From the NCBI RefSeq assembly GCF_014138265.1, contig NZ_JACGXL010000001.1, positions 1,327,395 through 1,391,394 of the forward strand: a stretch of DNA of 64,000 nt. The letters are read 5' to 3'. The notes below the pieces were generated by a model. That model was not told the DNA's origin. It saw only the letters and a program-made list of their open reading frames with translations, and searched no databases. The translations under genes and the position numbers were made by a program. The stretch comes from Dokdonella fugitiva. Lineage in GTDB: Bacteria; Pseudomonadota; Gammaproteobacteria; Xanthomonadales; Rhodanobacteraceae. Below, piece after piece: positions 55,622-64,000 of the stretch; the stretch's first letter is position 1, and every line of letters begins with the position of its first letter.

Positions 55622-55733
55622 ACAGCACGCGAAGGCGATGCGCCGGCGGCTGCGCGTTCGCTTTCGAACGGTCACGCATTCCGATGCGGGCGCACGCGGC
55701 GCCGATGCCGCGCGCTCCACCGGAGAACCGAAC

Positions 55734-57167
55734 ATGCCCGCTCCGTTCCATGTTTCCATGATCGCGGCCGCGTCGATCGCGGTGGCGACGAATGCGCGCG
55801 CCGCGCTCCCGCTGGCGCCGTCCGGGCCGGACGCGCCGGCTGGCGAGTCCGCTGCACCCGCGGCTGTCGAGAGCGGCGCCGATGCCTGGTTTCTCGGCAG
55901 CATCGTCAGCGGCGTACCGACGACCGGGACCAATACCTTCGGCGACGCCGTGTCGGTGTCCGGCCGGCGCATCGCGATCGGCGCCTACAACACGCCATGC
56001 CCTGCGCCACTGGCCGGCAGGTGCGGCGACGCCTACGTCTACGACTACGCGCCCGGTCCGGCGCCGACCCGCTACCACGTGCCTTCGCCGAATCCGTCGG
56101 CCGGCGCCGGCTACGGCGTCTCCGTCGCGATCGACGGCGACTGGCTGCTGGTCGGCGCACCGGACGAACATCGCGGCGCCGGGTATTTCGCGGGCAACGT
56201 CTACCTGTTCCATTTCGTCGACGGCAACTGGAACGCGGTGCCGTTGCAGACGCCCGACGAAGCCGGCGCCCTGCTCGGCCAATCGGTGGCGGTGAGTGCG
56301 AGCGGGCTCGCGGTCGCCGGCATGCCGCACCAGTCGCGCACGAGCCCGCCGGCGTTGACGAACAATGGCGCCGTCGCGACGTTCGTCCGCGATGCCGCGG
56401 GCGAGTGGTCGTACGAAGGCATCGTGCGGGCCGCGACGCCTGCATCGAACGCCTACTTCGGCAGCGCGGTCGGCCTGCATGCCTATGTGCTTCCCCCGGG
56501 CATCCTCGACGGCTACGGCATCGCCGTCGGTGCGCCGGGGACGAGCGTGCTCGGCCAGCCGAATGCCGGTGAAGGCTACGCATACACGCGCGGCCGAGAC
56601 GACCTTCAATGGACGTCGGCGGGGTTCTTCAACCTCGGCGCCGCCGCGCATTCCGGCGCGCGCTTCGGCGCCGCCGCGGCGATCGACGGCGCGCTCGTCG
56701 CGTTCGGTGTGCCCGGTCGGATCAAGGCCCTCGATGCGCCTGCCGCAGGCTCGGTGGTCTTCGCCCGGCGCAGCGGCGCGGACTGGTCGACTTACGCCGC
56801 CGACGAAGTCTACGGAACGCAGCAGGAAGGCGCGGCGTTCGGCAGCGCAATCGCGCTGCAGGGCGACGATGCCTTCATCGGCGCGCCCGCCTTCGCGTTC
56901 TCCGCGAGCGGCAACGGTCAGGTGCAGCAGTTCCACCATGCCACCGGAACACCCGAGCATTGGGACTACGTCGCCTACATCCTCGAGTACTACCCGAACG
57001 AGGATGCGCATTTCGGCGCATCGCTCGCATTGGACGGAACCTACCTCGCCATCGGTTCGCCGGGCTCGCCGCTGTTCGGACAGCCGCCGGAATCCGATCG
57101 CGTCGGCATGGCATACGTCTACCGGGCCGACGCGATCTTCGAGGGCGGATTCGACGGCGTCGAATGA
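55734..57167 (+). CDS. Secreted FG-GAP seven-bladed propeller with IFEGGFD tail
   Basis: A 477-residue exported protein; signal peptide SMIAAASIAVATNARA. Seven FG-GAP-like blades are visible: FGDAVSVSGRRIAIGAY, GYGVSVAIDGDWLLVGAP, LLGQSVAVSASGLAVAGMP, YFGSAVGLHAY, RFGAAAAIDGALVAFGVPG, AFGSAIALQGDDAFIGAPA and HFGASLALDGTYLAIGSPG. That matches an integrin-alpha-type seven-bladed propeller. It ends YRADAIFEGGFDGVE. The ATG at 55734 follows CGGAGAACCG. It lies 112 bases after the kinase on the same strand and may be in its transcript. Likely an adhesion or binding protein; partner unknown. Confidence 0.83.
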   Translation: MPAPFHVSMIAAASIAVATNARAALPLAPSGPDAPAGESAAPAAVESGADAWFLGSIVSGVPTTGTNTFGDAVSVSGRRIAIGAYNTPCPAPLAGRCGDAYVYDYAPGPAPTRYHVPSPNPSAGAGYGVSVAIDGDWLLVGAPDEHRGAGYFAGNVYLFHFVDGNWNAVPLQTPDEAGALLGQSVAVSASGLAVAGMPHQSRTSPPALTNNGAVATFVRDAAGEWSYEGIVRAATPASNAYFGSAVGLHAYVLPPGILDGYGIAVGAPGTSVLGQPNAGEGYAYTRGRDDLQWTSAGFFNLGAAAHSGARFGAAAAIDGALVAFGVPGRIKALDAPAAGSVVFARRSGADWSTYAADEVYGTQQEGAAFGSAIALQGDDAFIGAPAFAFSASGNGQVQQFHHATGTPEHWDYVAYILEYYPNEDAHFGASLALDGTYLAIGSPGSPLFGQPPESDRVGMAYVYRADAIFEGGFDGVE

Positions 57168-57202
57168 CCCGGGCCGCGACGCCGGCGTTCGCCACGCTCG
57201 GC

Positions 57203-58288
57203 TCAATCGCTGTCGAAGCCGTCGCGGAAGATGCGGTCGGGATCGCAATCCGCGTTCCATGGCGATACGCCGGTGGCCGAATTCCACGCCGCATTCGTCG
57301 CCGGATGCGTGCTCGGCGTGAATCCGTTCGGGCACAGCGTCGAAATGCCCGCGACGAGATGGTTCGGCGCCGGCGGGTCGGGAATCGGCCCACTCATCGC
57401 GTTGTGGTCGAGCACGACGTCGTTGAGCGCGGCGAGCCCGCCGAGCGGCGGCAACGGGCCGGTGATCGCGTTGTGGTCGAGCACGAGCCCGCTGAGATGG
57501 ACGAGGTCGGACAGGTCGGGCAGCGGCCCTTCGATGCGGTTGTCGTCGGCGACGAACAGCAACAGGTTCGACAGCCCCGCGAGCGACGGAATCGGACCCG
57601 CGATGCGATTGCGCTCGACGCGCAGGTAGGTGAGGTTGGCGAGTCCGGAGACGTCGCCGAACGCATCGAGCTGGTTGTCGCTCGCATTGAAGATCGACAG
57701 GTGGGTGAGGCCCGTGAGCGTAGGCATCGGGCCGCTGAGCCGGTTCTGCAGCACGAAGAACTGCTGCAGCTGGGTCAGCCCGGTCAAGGGTGGAATCGGG
57801 CCGCTGAGATCGTTGTAGGCGGCGCTGAAGTGGTTGAGATGGGTGAGTCCCGCCAACGGAGGAATCGAACCGGTCATGTGGTTCGCCTCGACGCCGAACG
57901 ATTCGAGCTCGGCCAGGCCCGCCAGCGCGGGAATCGAACCGCCGAGATCATTGGAGTCGAAATTCGCGATTCGCAAACGGATCAACGCGGCGAGCGAAGG
58001 CAGGGTCCCGCTGAGATGGTTGCTGGTCAGCGCCAGCTGCACGACATGGTCGCCGGCGGCGTCGCAGACCACGCGATGCCATGTGCATTCGGTGCCGGCA
58101 GCGCCGCCCCAGCCGGCATGGTCGGCCCACCCGCTGCCGCCCGCCTGGGCGTACAGTGCGAGCAGGACGGCGCGCTCCGAGGCCGGGATCGCCGCATGCG
58201 CATTCATGGCGCCGGCGGCGAGCGACGCCGACAGCAGCGAGCGCCAGACCGACCGCGGCGGGCGAATGAAACGGGTTGCGATGCGCAT
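57203..58288 (-). CDS. Secreted leucine-rich-repeat protein with IFRDGFD tail
   Basis: A 361-residue exported protein with signal SVWRSLLSASLAAGAMNAHA. An N-terminal cap follows (VLLALYAQAGGSGWADHAGW, TECTWHRVVC), like those of plant-type LRR proteins. About ten 22-23-residue repeats of the form LxxLxxFxxxxNxLxGxIPPLxGL come next (for example HLSGTLPSLAAL, MTGSIPPLAGLTHL and LSGPIPPLTGLTQL). After a short linker it ends DPDRIFRDGFDSD. The start at 58288 is only 37 bases from the divergent CHAT gene start. Plant-type LRRs in bacteria are usually binding surfaces; the ligand is unknown. Confidence 0.85.
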   Translation of the reverse strand: MRIATRFIRPPRSVWRSLLSASLAAGAMNAHAAIPASERAVLLALYAQAGGSGWADHAGWGGAAGTECTWHRVVCDAAGDHVVQLALTSNHLSGTLPSLAALIRLRIANFDSNDLGGSIPALAGLAELESFGVEANHMTGSIPPLAGLTHLNHFSAAYNDLSGPIPPLTGLTQLQQFFVLQNRLSGPMPTLTGLTHLSIFNASDNQLDAFGDVSGLANLTYLRVERNRIAGPIPSLAGLSNLLLFVADDNRIEGPLPDLSDLVHLSGLVLDHNAITGPLPPLGGLAALNDVVLDHNAMSGPIPDPPAPNHLVAGISTLCPNGFTPSTHPATNAAWNSATGVSPWNADCDPDRIFRDGFDSD

Positions 58289-58325
58289 GGGCGACTCCGC
58301 GGGATCCTGGCAGACGGACATCGGA

Positions 58326-61300
58326 ATGCTCGTCCGCGCCCGAACGAACGCGCGCGCCGCGCTGTGCGTGCTGCTGCTCTCCGTGGCTCCCGGCGTGCAC
58401 GCGCGAACCGCCGACGAGGCGTATTTCGCGTTGATCCGCGCGGAGCGCTTCGCCGACGCGTACGCACTCGGCGAACGCGAGCTCGCGGCGCATCCCGGCG
58501 CGGGCACGGTGCGCTGCGCCATCCTCGACCGTATCGCGCGCGTGCAGGTGTTCGACTACCACGCGCCCGACGTCGACCGCCAGCGGCGCGTGCTCGAAGC
58601 CGCGCGCGGCTGCCACGCGTCGGACGGTGCGCGCGAAGATGCGCGCGCGGCCTGGTTGACCCTGCGCCTGGACAGCATCGCGGCGGCGCATGGGCAATAC
58701 GCGAAGATCGAGGATGAAGCGCGCAAGGCCGAGGCCGTGATCGACGCGCACGGCGCGTCGTTGCGCCGAGAAGATCTCGCCGGCGCCTATCACGCGCTCG
58801 GCGGCATCGCGCTGAATCATGGCGACTATGCGATCGCGGCGCGCGACTATCAGCGCGCGGTCGTCGCCGCGGGCGGCGCCGACGCCGCTGCGCGCGCGGT
58901 CCGCTCGGTCGTGCAGGCACCGCTCCCGTCGATGCTCGAACGCATCGGGCGCTACGCCGACGCGGTCGACGCAGGCCGCCTCGCCTTGCGCTGGGCGGAG
59001 GAATCGTTCGGCGAACACAGCCTTGCGGCCACCGCTGCGCTAGGCACGCTCGCCCAGACGGAGTTCTTCGCCGGGCGGTACGCCGATGCGCTCGAACATG
59101 CCGCCCGCGGCGTGCGCGAGGCGCGGGCGCAGGGACCGCGCGGCACGCGCGGCCTCGCCTTCGTGCTCGTGACCTACGGCAACGCTTTGCGCGAGACCGG
59201 GGAACTCGCGCGCGCCCGCGACGCGTTGGCCGAAGCGCTCGCGCTCGAACGCGCGGCCACCGCCCCGGTCGTCGGCACGCTCGCTTCGCGCCTGAACCAG
59301 CTCGGCTACGTCGAACAGCTCCTGCGCGGCTGCGACGTGGCGCTGCCGCACTACCGCGAGGCGCTCGCGCTCGGCGAACGGCAGTTCGGTGCCGACAACG
59401 TGCGCATCGCGGTCGCGCTGACGAACATCGCCGGCTGCGAGATCGAACTCGGCCACTACGACGAAGCGCAGCGCGGGTTCGAACGCGAACGCGGCATCAT
59501 CGTGCGCGCCTACGGCGATCACCACCCGGCGGTCGCCAAGAGCCTGTTCAACCTCGCCGACGTCGCGCTCGAGCGCGGCGACGACGCGGTCGCGCAAGCA
59601 CTCTTGCGGGACGGCCTCGCCTCGATGCCGGCGGATGCCGACGCGCTCGCGACCAATGGCGTCGCGGCACATCGTGCGCTCGCCCGGGCGTTGCTCGGCC
59701 TCGGCCGCGACGAGGAGGCGTTCGCCGAAGCGGTCGTCGCCGAAACGGGCCGCCAGCGCCTGTTGCGCAAGGTCGGCGTCCATCTCGGCGAAGCGAACGC
59801 GCTCGCGTTCAAGGACCATCTCGCCGGCGCGATGGATCTCGTCCTCGCGCTCGCCGCACGGCATCCGAGCCAGGCGAACATCGCGACCGCATGGTCGCTG
59901 CAGGCCGGCGCACGACAGCTCGTCACGACCCTCGTGGCGACGCGGCTCGCGGCGTTGCGACAGCGAGCCGACGCGGCCAGCGAGGCGGCCTGGCGCACAT
60001 GGGAGGACGCGAGCCGCGCCTACGGCGATGCCGCGATCGCGCGCGAGGGCGGCAAGCTCGAAGCCGATCGCCTGCGCGAACGCGCCGATGCGCTCGACGA
60101 GGCCGAGCGCGCGCTCGCACGTCGCATCGGCATCGATGCGCACGCATCGTCGCCGGTTCCGCTCGACGTCGATCGCCTGCGTGAAGGCTTGCCCGCGGAC
60201 GCGGCACTGGTCGCGTACGCGATCGCCGATCCACGGCTCCCGCACGACGCGCATCCGGCGCGCGCACGGCAGCTGTATGCGTTCGTGCTTCGGCACGCGG
60301 ATGCGCCGCGGATTGTCGACCTCGGCCCGGCCGACGCCGCGACGGCAGCGATCCACGACTGGACCGTGCTGTTGCGGGATGCACGATCGAGCGAAAGCGA
60401 CGTGCTCGCGCTCGGCACGAACGTGGTGCAACGGATCTACGATCCGCTGGGGCTGCCGGACGCGACACGCCGCGTGTTCGCAGTGCCCGACGGCGAAGTG
60501 CATCGCCTCGCCTGGTACGCCCTGCCCGGCTGGATCGAGCGAGGGCGTGTCGTGCAACTGCTCGGCAACGAACGCGAACTCACCGAAACACCGCCCGGCG
60601 CGGTCAATCCGCCACGCCTGATGCTCGTCGGCGCGCCAGCCGGCACCCCTCGCGATGCCGTGCTCGGAGGTTGCGCCGCAGACGGCGCGCTTCCCGGCGC
60701 GACGCGCGAAATCGAACGCCTGCGTACCGAATGGCGATCGCTGCGCGCCACCGCGCCGATCGACGCCTACGAAGGCCGCTTCGCCACCGAAGCCGCCGTA
60801 CGCCGGAACGCCGGCGCCAGCAGCCTGCTGCATTTCGCCACGCACGCATTCAGCGGTTCGTCCACGTGCCTGGCGCGCGGGCTGCTGGCGCGCGGCGTGC
60901 AGCTCACGGGCAATCCCTCGTCGTCGACCGCGTCCTCGCTGAGCGGACTCGTGCTCCAGCCCATGCCCGGCGTCGGCCACGACGACGGCATCTTCACCGC
61001 CGCGGAAGTCGCCACGCTCAAGCTCGACGGCGTGGAAAACGTGACGCTCGCCGCGTGCGACAGCGGACTCGGACCCGTGTCGCGCGACGAGGGCGTGTTC
61101 GGCCTCGCACGCGCGTTCCGCGTCGCAGGCGCTCGCAACGTGGTCGTGAGCCTGTGGCAGGTCGACGACTCAGCCACCTCCGGCCTGATGCGGCACTTCT
61201 ACCGGGAACTACTCGCGACGCCGACCGGCGTGCCCGATGCGCTGGCGGCTGCGGCACGTGCCGCGCGGGCCGATCGCCTGGCGTCCTCAGGCGCATCGCA

Positions 61301-61346
61301 TCCCTACTACTGGGCCGCGTTCGTTTCGACGGGAGGCGCGCGATAG
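58326..61346 (+). CDS. Exported TPR–CHAT domain peptidase
   Basis: A 1006-residue protein with a signal-like N-terminus (NARAALCVLLLSVAPGVHA). TPR-like helical repeats run over about residues 35-500 (LNQLGYVEQLLRGCDVALPH, IAVALTNIAGCEIELGHYDE), then a linker helix region. The C-terminal CHAT (caspase-like, HetF-associated) domain covers about 690-1006. The dyad is the histidine in LLHFATHAF (about 839) and the cysteine in LAACDSGLG (about 910), with VVVSLWQVDDSAT and HPYYWAAFV as further family blocks. Both catalytic residues are present, so it is probably active. An ATG at 58287 is an alternative start, but it would overlap the divergent gene. Targets are unknown. Confidence 0.9.
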   Translation: MLVRARTNARAALCVLLLSVAPGVHARTADEAYFALIRAERFADAYALGERELAAHPGAGTVRCAILDRIARVQVFDYHAPDVDRQRRVLEAARGCHASDGAREDARAAWLTLRLDSIAAAHGQYAKIEDEARKAEAVIDAHGASLRREDLAGAYHALGGIALNHGDYAIAARDYQRAVVAAGGADAAARAVRSVVQAPLPSMLERIGRYADAVDAGRLALRWAEESFGEHSLAATAALGTLAQTEFFAGRYADALEHAARGVREARAQGPRGTRGLAFVLVTYGNALRETGELARARDALAEALALERAATAPVVGTLASRLNQLGYVEQLLRGCDVALPHYREALALGERQFGADNVRIAVALTNIAGCEIELGHYDEAQRGFERERGIIVRAYGDHHPAVAKSLFNLADVALERGDDAVAQALLRDGLASMPADADALATNGVAAHRALARALLGLGRDEEAFAEAVVAETGRQRLLRKVGVHLGEANALAFKDHLAGAMDLVLALAARHPSQANIATAWSLQAGARQLVTTLVATRLAALRQRADAASEAAWRTWEDASRAYGDAAIAREGGKLEADRLRERADALDEAERALARRIGIDAHASSPVPLDVDRLREGLPADAALVAYAIADPRLPHDAHPARARQLYAFVLRHADAPRIVDLGPADAATAAIHDWTVLLRDARSSESDVLALGTNVVQRIYDPLGLPDATRRVFAVPDGEVHRLAWYALPGWIERGRVVQLLGNERELTETPPGAVNPPRLMLVGAPAGTPRDAVLGGCAADGALPGATREIERLRTEWRSLRATAPIDAYEGRFATEAAVRRNAGASSLLHFATHAFSGSSTCLARGLLARGVQLTGNPSSSTASSLSGLVLQPMPGVGHDDGIFTAAEVATLKLDGVENVTLAACDSGLGPVSRDEGVFGLARAFRVAGARNVVVSLWQVDDSATSGLMRHFYRELLATPTGVPDALAAAARAARADRLASSGASHPYYWAAFVSTGGAR

Positions 61347-61506
61347 GCTCGTTCGCGCGCCGTGATCGCGGCGCCGCAAGGCGCACGTCGCCGGCTCGGG
61401 TCGCCAACGCGGCGCACCGCACGCTACCTGCGTCGCGGTCGTTCCGGCACAATGCGCGGCCAGCCGCCGGCGCACCGCCGGACCCGTTGTTTCCACTGGA
61501 TTTTCG

Positions 61507-63747
61507 ATGAACCTGCAAGCGAACTACGAACAGATTCCGCTGAAGGATTACGCCGAGCGCGCGTACCTCGACTACTCGATGTACGTGGTGCTCGACCGCG
61601 CACTGCCCTTCGTCGGCGACGGCCTGAAGCCGGTGCAACGGCGCATCGTCTACGCGATGAGCGAACTCGGCCTCGACGCGGCGTCCAAGCCGAAGAAGTC
61701 CGCGCGCACGGTCGGCGACGTGATCGGCAAGTTCCATCCACACGGCGACAGCGCGTGCTACGAGGCGATGGTGCTGATGGCGCAGCCGTTCTCGTATCGC
61801 TATCCGCTCATCGACGGCCAGGGCAACTTCGGCTCGCAGGAAGACCCGAAGTCGTTCGCGGCGATGCGCTACACCGAATCGAAACTCACGCCGATCGCCG
61901 AATTGCTGCTGGAGGAACTCGGCCAGGGCACGGTCGACTGGGTGCCGAACTTCGACGGCACGCTGAAGGAACCGTCGTGGCTGCCGTCGCGCGTGCCGCA
62001 CGTGCTGCTCAACGGCTCCACCGGCATCGCGGTCGGCATGGCGACCGACATCCCGCCGCACAACCTGCGCGAGATCGCGAGCGCGTGCATCCGCCTGCTC
62101 GACGAGCCCGAGACGAGCATCGCCGAACTGTGCGAACACGTGAAAGGCCCGGATTTCCCGAGCACGGCCGAAATCATCACGCCGGCGAGCGAACTTGCGG
62201 CGATGTACGCGACCGGCAACGGTTCGGTGCGCTGTCGCGCGGTGTGGAAGAAGGAGGACGGCAACGTCGTCGTCACGGCGCTGCCGTACCAGGTGTCGCC
62301 GTCGAAGATCGTCGAGCAGATCGCGAACCAGATGCGCGCGAAGAAGCTGCCGATGCTCGAGGACATCCGCGACGAATCGGACCACGAGAACCCGATCCGC
62401 ATCGTGCTCATCCCGCGCAGCAACCGCATCGATCTCGACGAGATGATGCAGCACCTCAATGCGACGACGGACCTCGAGAAGAGCTACCGCGTCAACCTCA
62501 ACATGATCGGCCTGGACGGCAAGCCGCAGGTCAAGAACCTCAAGCAGATCCTCGCCGAATGGCTGCGCTTCCGCGCCGACACGGTGACCAAGCGCCTGCA
62601 GCACCGGCTCGCCAAGGTCGAACGGCGCCTGCACCTGCTCGAGGGCCTGCGCATCGCCTACCTCAACCTCGACGAGGTGATCCGCATCATCCGCGCCGAA
62701 GAGGAACCGAAGCCCGCGCTGATCGCGCGCTTCAGGCTCAGCGAGGAGCAGGCCGACTACATCCTCGAGACGCGCCTGCGCCAGCTCGCGCGGCTCGAGG
62801 AAATGAAGATCAACGAGGAGCGCGACCAGCTCGAGGAAGAACGCGCACGCATCAACGTGATCCTGAACTCGAAGGCACGCCTGAAGACGCTGATCAAGGA
62901 CGAGCTCAAGGACGATGCGAAGAATTACGGCGACGCGCGCCGCTCGCCGCTGGTCGAGCGCGCCGTCGCGCAGGCGCTCGACGACACCGCGCTCGTCGCG
63001 AGCGAGCCGGTCACCGTGGTGCTGTCCACGAAGGGCTGGGCGCGCGCGGCGAAGGGTCACGACGTCGACGCGAGCGAGCTCGGCTATCGAGAAGGCGACA
63101 AGTTCCTCGCCAGCGCGAAGGGCCGGACGACGCAGCAGGCCGCCTTCATCGATTCGACCGGGCGCAGCTACTCCACGCCCGCGCATACGCTGCCGTCTGC
63201 GCGCGGCAACGGCGAGCCGCTGACCGGTCGCTTCGCGCTGCCGGCGGGCGCTCGCTTCGATGCGGTCGCGATCGCCGATCCCGCGACGAAGCTCGTGCTC
63301 GCGTCCGACTTCGGCTACGGCTTCGTCACGAAATTCGAGGCCTTGCTCGCCAACAAGAAGGGTGGCAAGCAGATCCTCAACATGGACGACGACGCACGCG
63401 TGCTCGCGCCGGCGCTCGTGGCCGATTCCGCGCGCGACCGCATCGTCGTCGTCACCAACGCGGGCCACCTGCTCATGTTCTCGGTCGCCGAATTGCCCGA
63501 GCTCGACAAGGGCGGCAAGGGCAACAAGCTCGTCGAGATCCCGAAGGCGAAGCTCTCCGGCGGCGAGCGCGTCGCCGGCGTCGCGGTCGTCGCCGAAGGC
63601 CAGGGCGAAGTCACGCTGTACGCGGGCCAGCGTAAGCTCACGCTGAAATGGAACGACCTCGTCGAGTACGGCGGCAACCGCGCGACGCGCGGTTCGCTGC
63701 TGCCGCGCGGCCTGCAGCGCGTGGAGCGCATCGAAACCACCGGCTGA
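61507..63747 (+). CDS. parC: DNA topoisomerase IV subunit A
   Basis: Cuts and rejoins DNA during decatenation of daughter chromosomes; partner ParE is not in the window. The 746-residue protein starts [20 protein letters not shown]. It contains the quinolone-resistance region [15 protein letters not shown] with the sensitive-type Ser (about 82) and Glu (about 86). The catalytic tyrosine is in [10 protein letters not shown] (about Y122). GyrA-box-poor C-terminal blades follow. Length matches E. coli ParC (752) and is shorter than GyrA. CACAAT at 61448-61453 is a possible -10. Confidence 0.96.
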   Translation: MNLQANYEQIPLKDYAERAYLDYSMYVVLDRALPFVGDGLKPVQRRIVYAMSELGLDAASKPKKSARTVGDVIGKFHPHGDSACYEAMVLMAQPFSYRYPLIDGQGNFGSQEDPKSFAAMRYTESKLTPIAELLLEELGQGTVDWVPNFDGTLKEPSWLPSRVPHVLLNGSTGIAVGMATDIPPHNLREIASACIRLLDEPETSIAELCEHVKGPDFPSTAEIITPASELAAMYATGNGSVRCRAVWKKEDGNVVVTALPYQVSPSKIVEQIANQMRAKKLPMLEDIRDESDHENPIRIVLIPRSNRIDLDEMMQHLNATTDLEKSYRVNLNMIGLDGKPQVKNLKQILAEWLRFRADTVTKRLQHRLAKVERRLHLLEGLRIAYLNLDEVIRIIRAEEEPKPALIARFRLSEEQADYILETRLRQLARLEEMKINEERDQLEEERARINVILNSKARLKTLIKDELKDDAKNYGDARRSPLVERAVAQALDDTALVASEPVTVVLSTKGWARAAKGHDVDASELGYREGDKFLASAKGRTTQQAAFIDSTGRSYSTPAHTLPSARGNGEPLTGRFALPAGARFDAVAIADPATKLVLASDFGYGFVTKFEALLANKKGGKQILNMDDDARVLAPALVADSARDRIVVVTNAGHLLMFSVAELPELDKGGKGNKLVEIPKAKLSGGERVAGVAVVAEGQGEVTLYAGQRKLTLKWNDLVEYGGNRATRGSLLPRGLQRVERIETTG

Positions 63748-63883
63748 CGCACCGCACGCAGCACCCGCGGCGCTGCCTTCGCGCGACTGCGCCGGTGCGC
63801 GTGGACCCGTGCCGCAGGCCCGCAATCCATCAGGGACGGTATCGGCCGATCCGCTCACGAACGACCATTCGCTACGTCCCCGC

Positions 63884-63914
63884 AAAAAAAGAGGCCTCCC
63901 CGAAAGGAGGCCTC
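63884..63914 (-). terminator. Intrinsic terminator of the gene entering from the right
   Basis: On the minus strand, GAGGCCTCC/GGAGGCCTC (63891-63914) with a six-base loop is followed by seven T (complement of 63884-63890). It lies 24 bases after the stop at 63938. Confidence 0.88.
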
Positions 63915-63937
63915 TGCGTTTCATCCCAGGATCGGGA

Positions 63938-64000
63938 TCAGTTGGCGGTGCCGACGAGGAAGTTGTCCATCGTGGACCAGCTGCCGTCGGTCGGATCCGA
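63938..64000 (-). CDS. C-terminal end of an unidentified protein (partial)
   Basis: The last 20 codons of a minus-strand gene cut by the right edge; it ends STMDNFLVGTAN and then TGA. The strong terminator immediately after supports a real gene end. Too short to assign a family. The Asp/Ser/Gly-rich sequence would fit a secreted protein, but it lacks the IFxDGFD tail. Confidence 0.6.
   Translation of the reverse strand, partial: SDPTDGSWSTMDNFLVGTAN

Overview
The window is high-GC (roughly two-thirds G+C) chromosomal DNA from a gammaproteobacterium. It most resembles the Lysobacterales (Xanthomonadales), probably Rhodanobacteraceae or a Dokdonella-like genus. The placement rests on gene content (minCDE, an otsB–GH15–otsA trehalose cassette, an ACE-like M2 peptidase, a large TonB-dependent receptor, prmB near aroC) and on several secreted proteins that end in an IFxDGFD/E-type tail. 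It is inferred from family resemblance; there is no rRNA gene to confirm it. No tRNA, CRISPR array, prophage or intact insertion sequence was seen.

Layout. 1-11.4 kb is mostly housekeeping: aroC (cut by the left edge), a small membrane protein, prmB, a SCO-type copper chaperone overlapping psd, an MltD-like lytic transglycosylase lipoprotein, a HerA-like ATPase (DUF853) with a membrane/TPR partner, a rhomboid protease and greB. 11.4-12.0 kb is non-coding and holds a palindromic MITE-like element followed by about sixteen degenerate 21-bp repeats. 12.0-15.3 kb has a membrane-anchored SRPBCC protein and a NarL/DesK-type two-component system. 15.5-18.7 kb has a GNAT acetyltransferase, minC-minD-minE and a small HExxH-containing protein. 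18.8-22.9 kb is the translationally coupled otsB–GH15–otsA cassette, preceded by a CTTGAT hexamer repeat. 22.9-30.3 kb has a palindrome-rich spacer, a TonB receptor, an AraC regulator and a CadC-like membrane regulator. 30.4-41.9 kb has the M2 peptidase, two large secreted propeller/Ig-type proteins, an MFS exporter, crcB and cfa.

41.9-61.3 kb is the most distinctive part. It holds two ECF sigma factor–Ser/Thr kinase pairs (46.0-49.5 and 53.4-55.6 kb) among secreted repeat proteins (three beta-helix-like, one FG-GAP propeller, one LRR) and a large exported TPR–CHAT peptidase. Five of those secreted proteins, and two more at 32.8-40.1 kb, share the C-terminal IFxDGFD/E-like tail. A plausible reading, which is inference, is kinase-gated sigma factors controlling envelope or secreted proteins that carry a common sorting or processing signal. 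The first sigma factor lacks the usual acidic residues of region 2.2, the hallmark of sigma factors activated by phosphorylation. parC and the last 20 codons of a minus-strand gene close the window.
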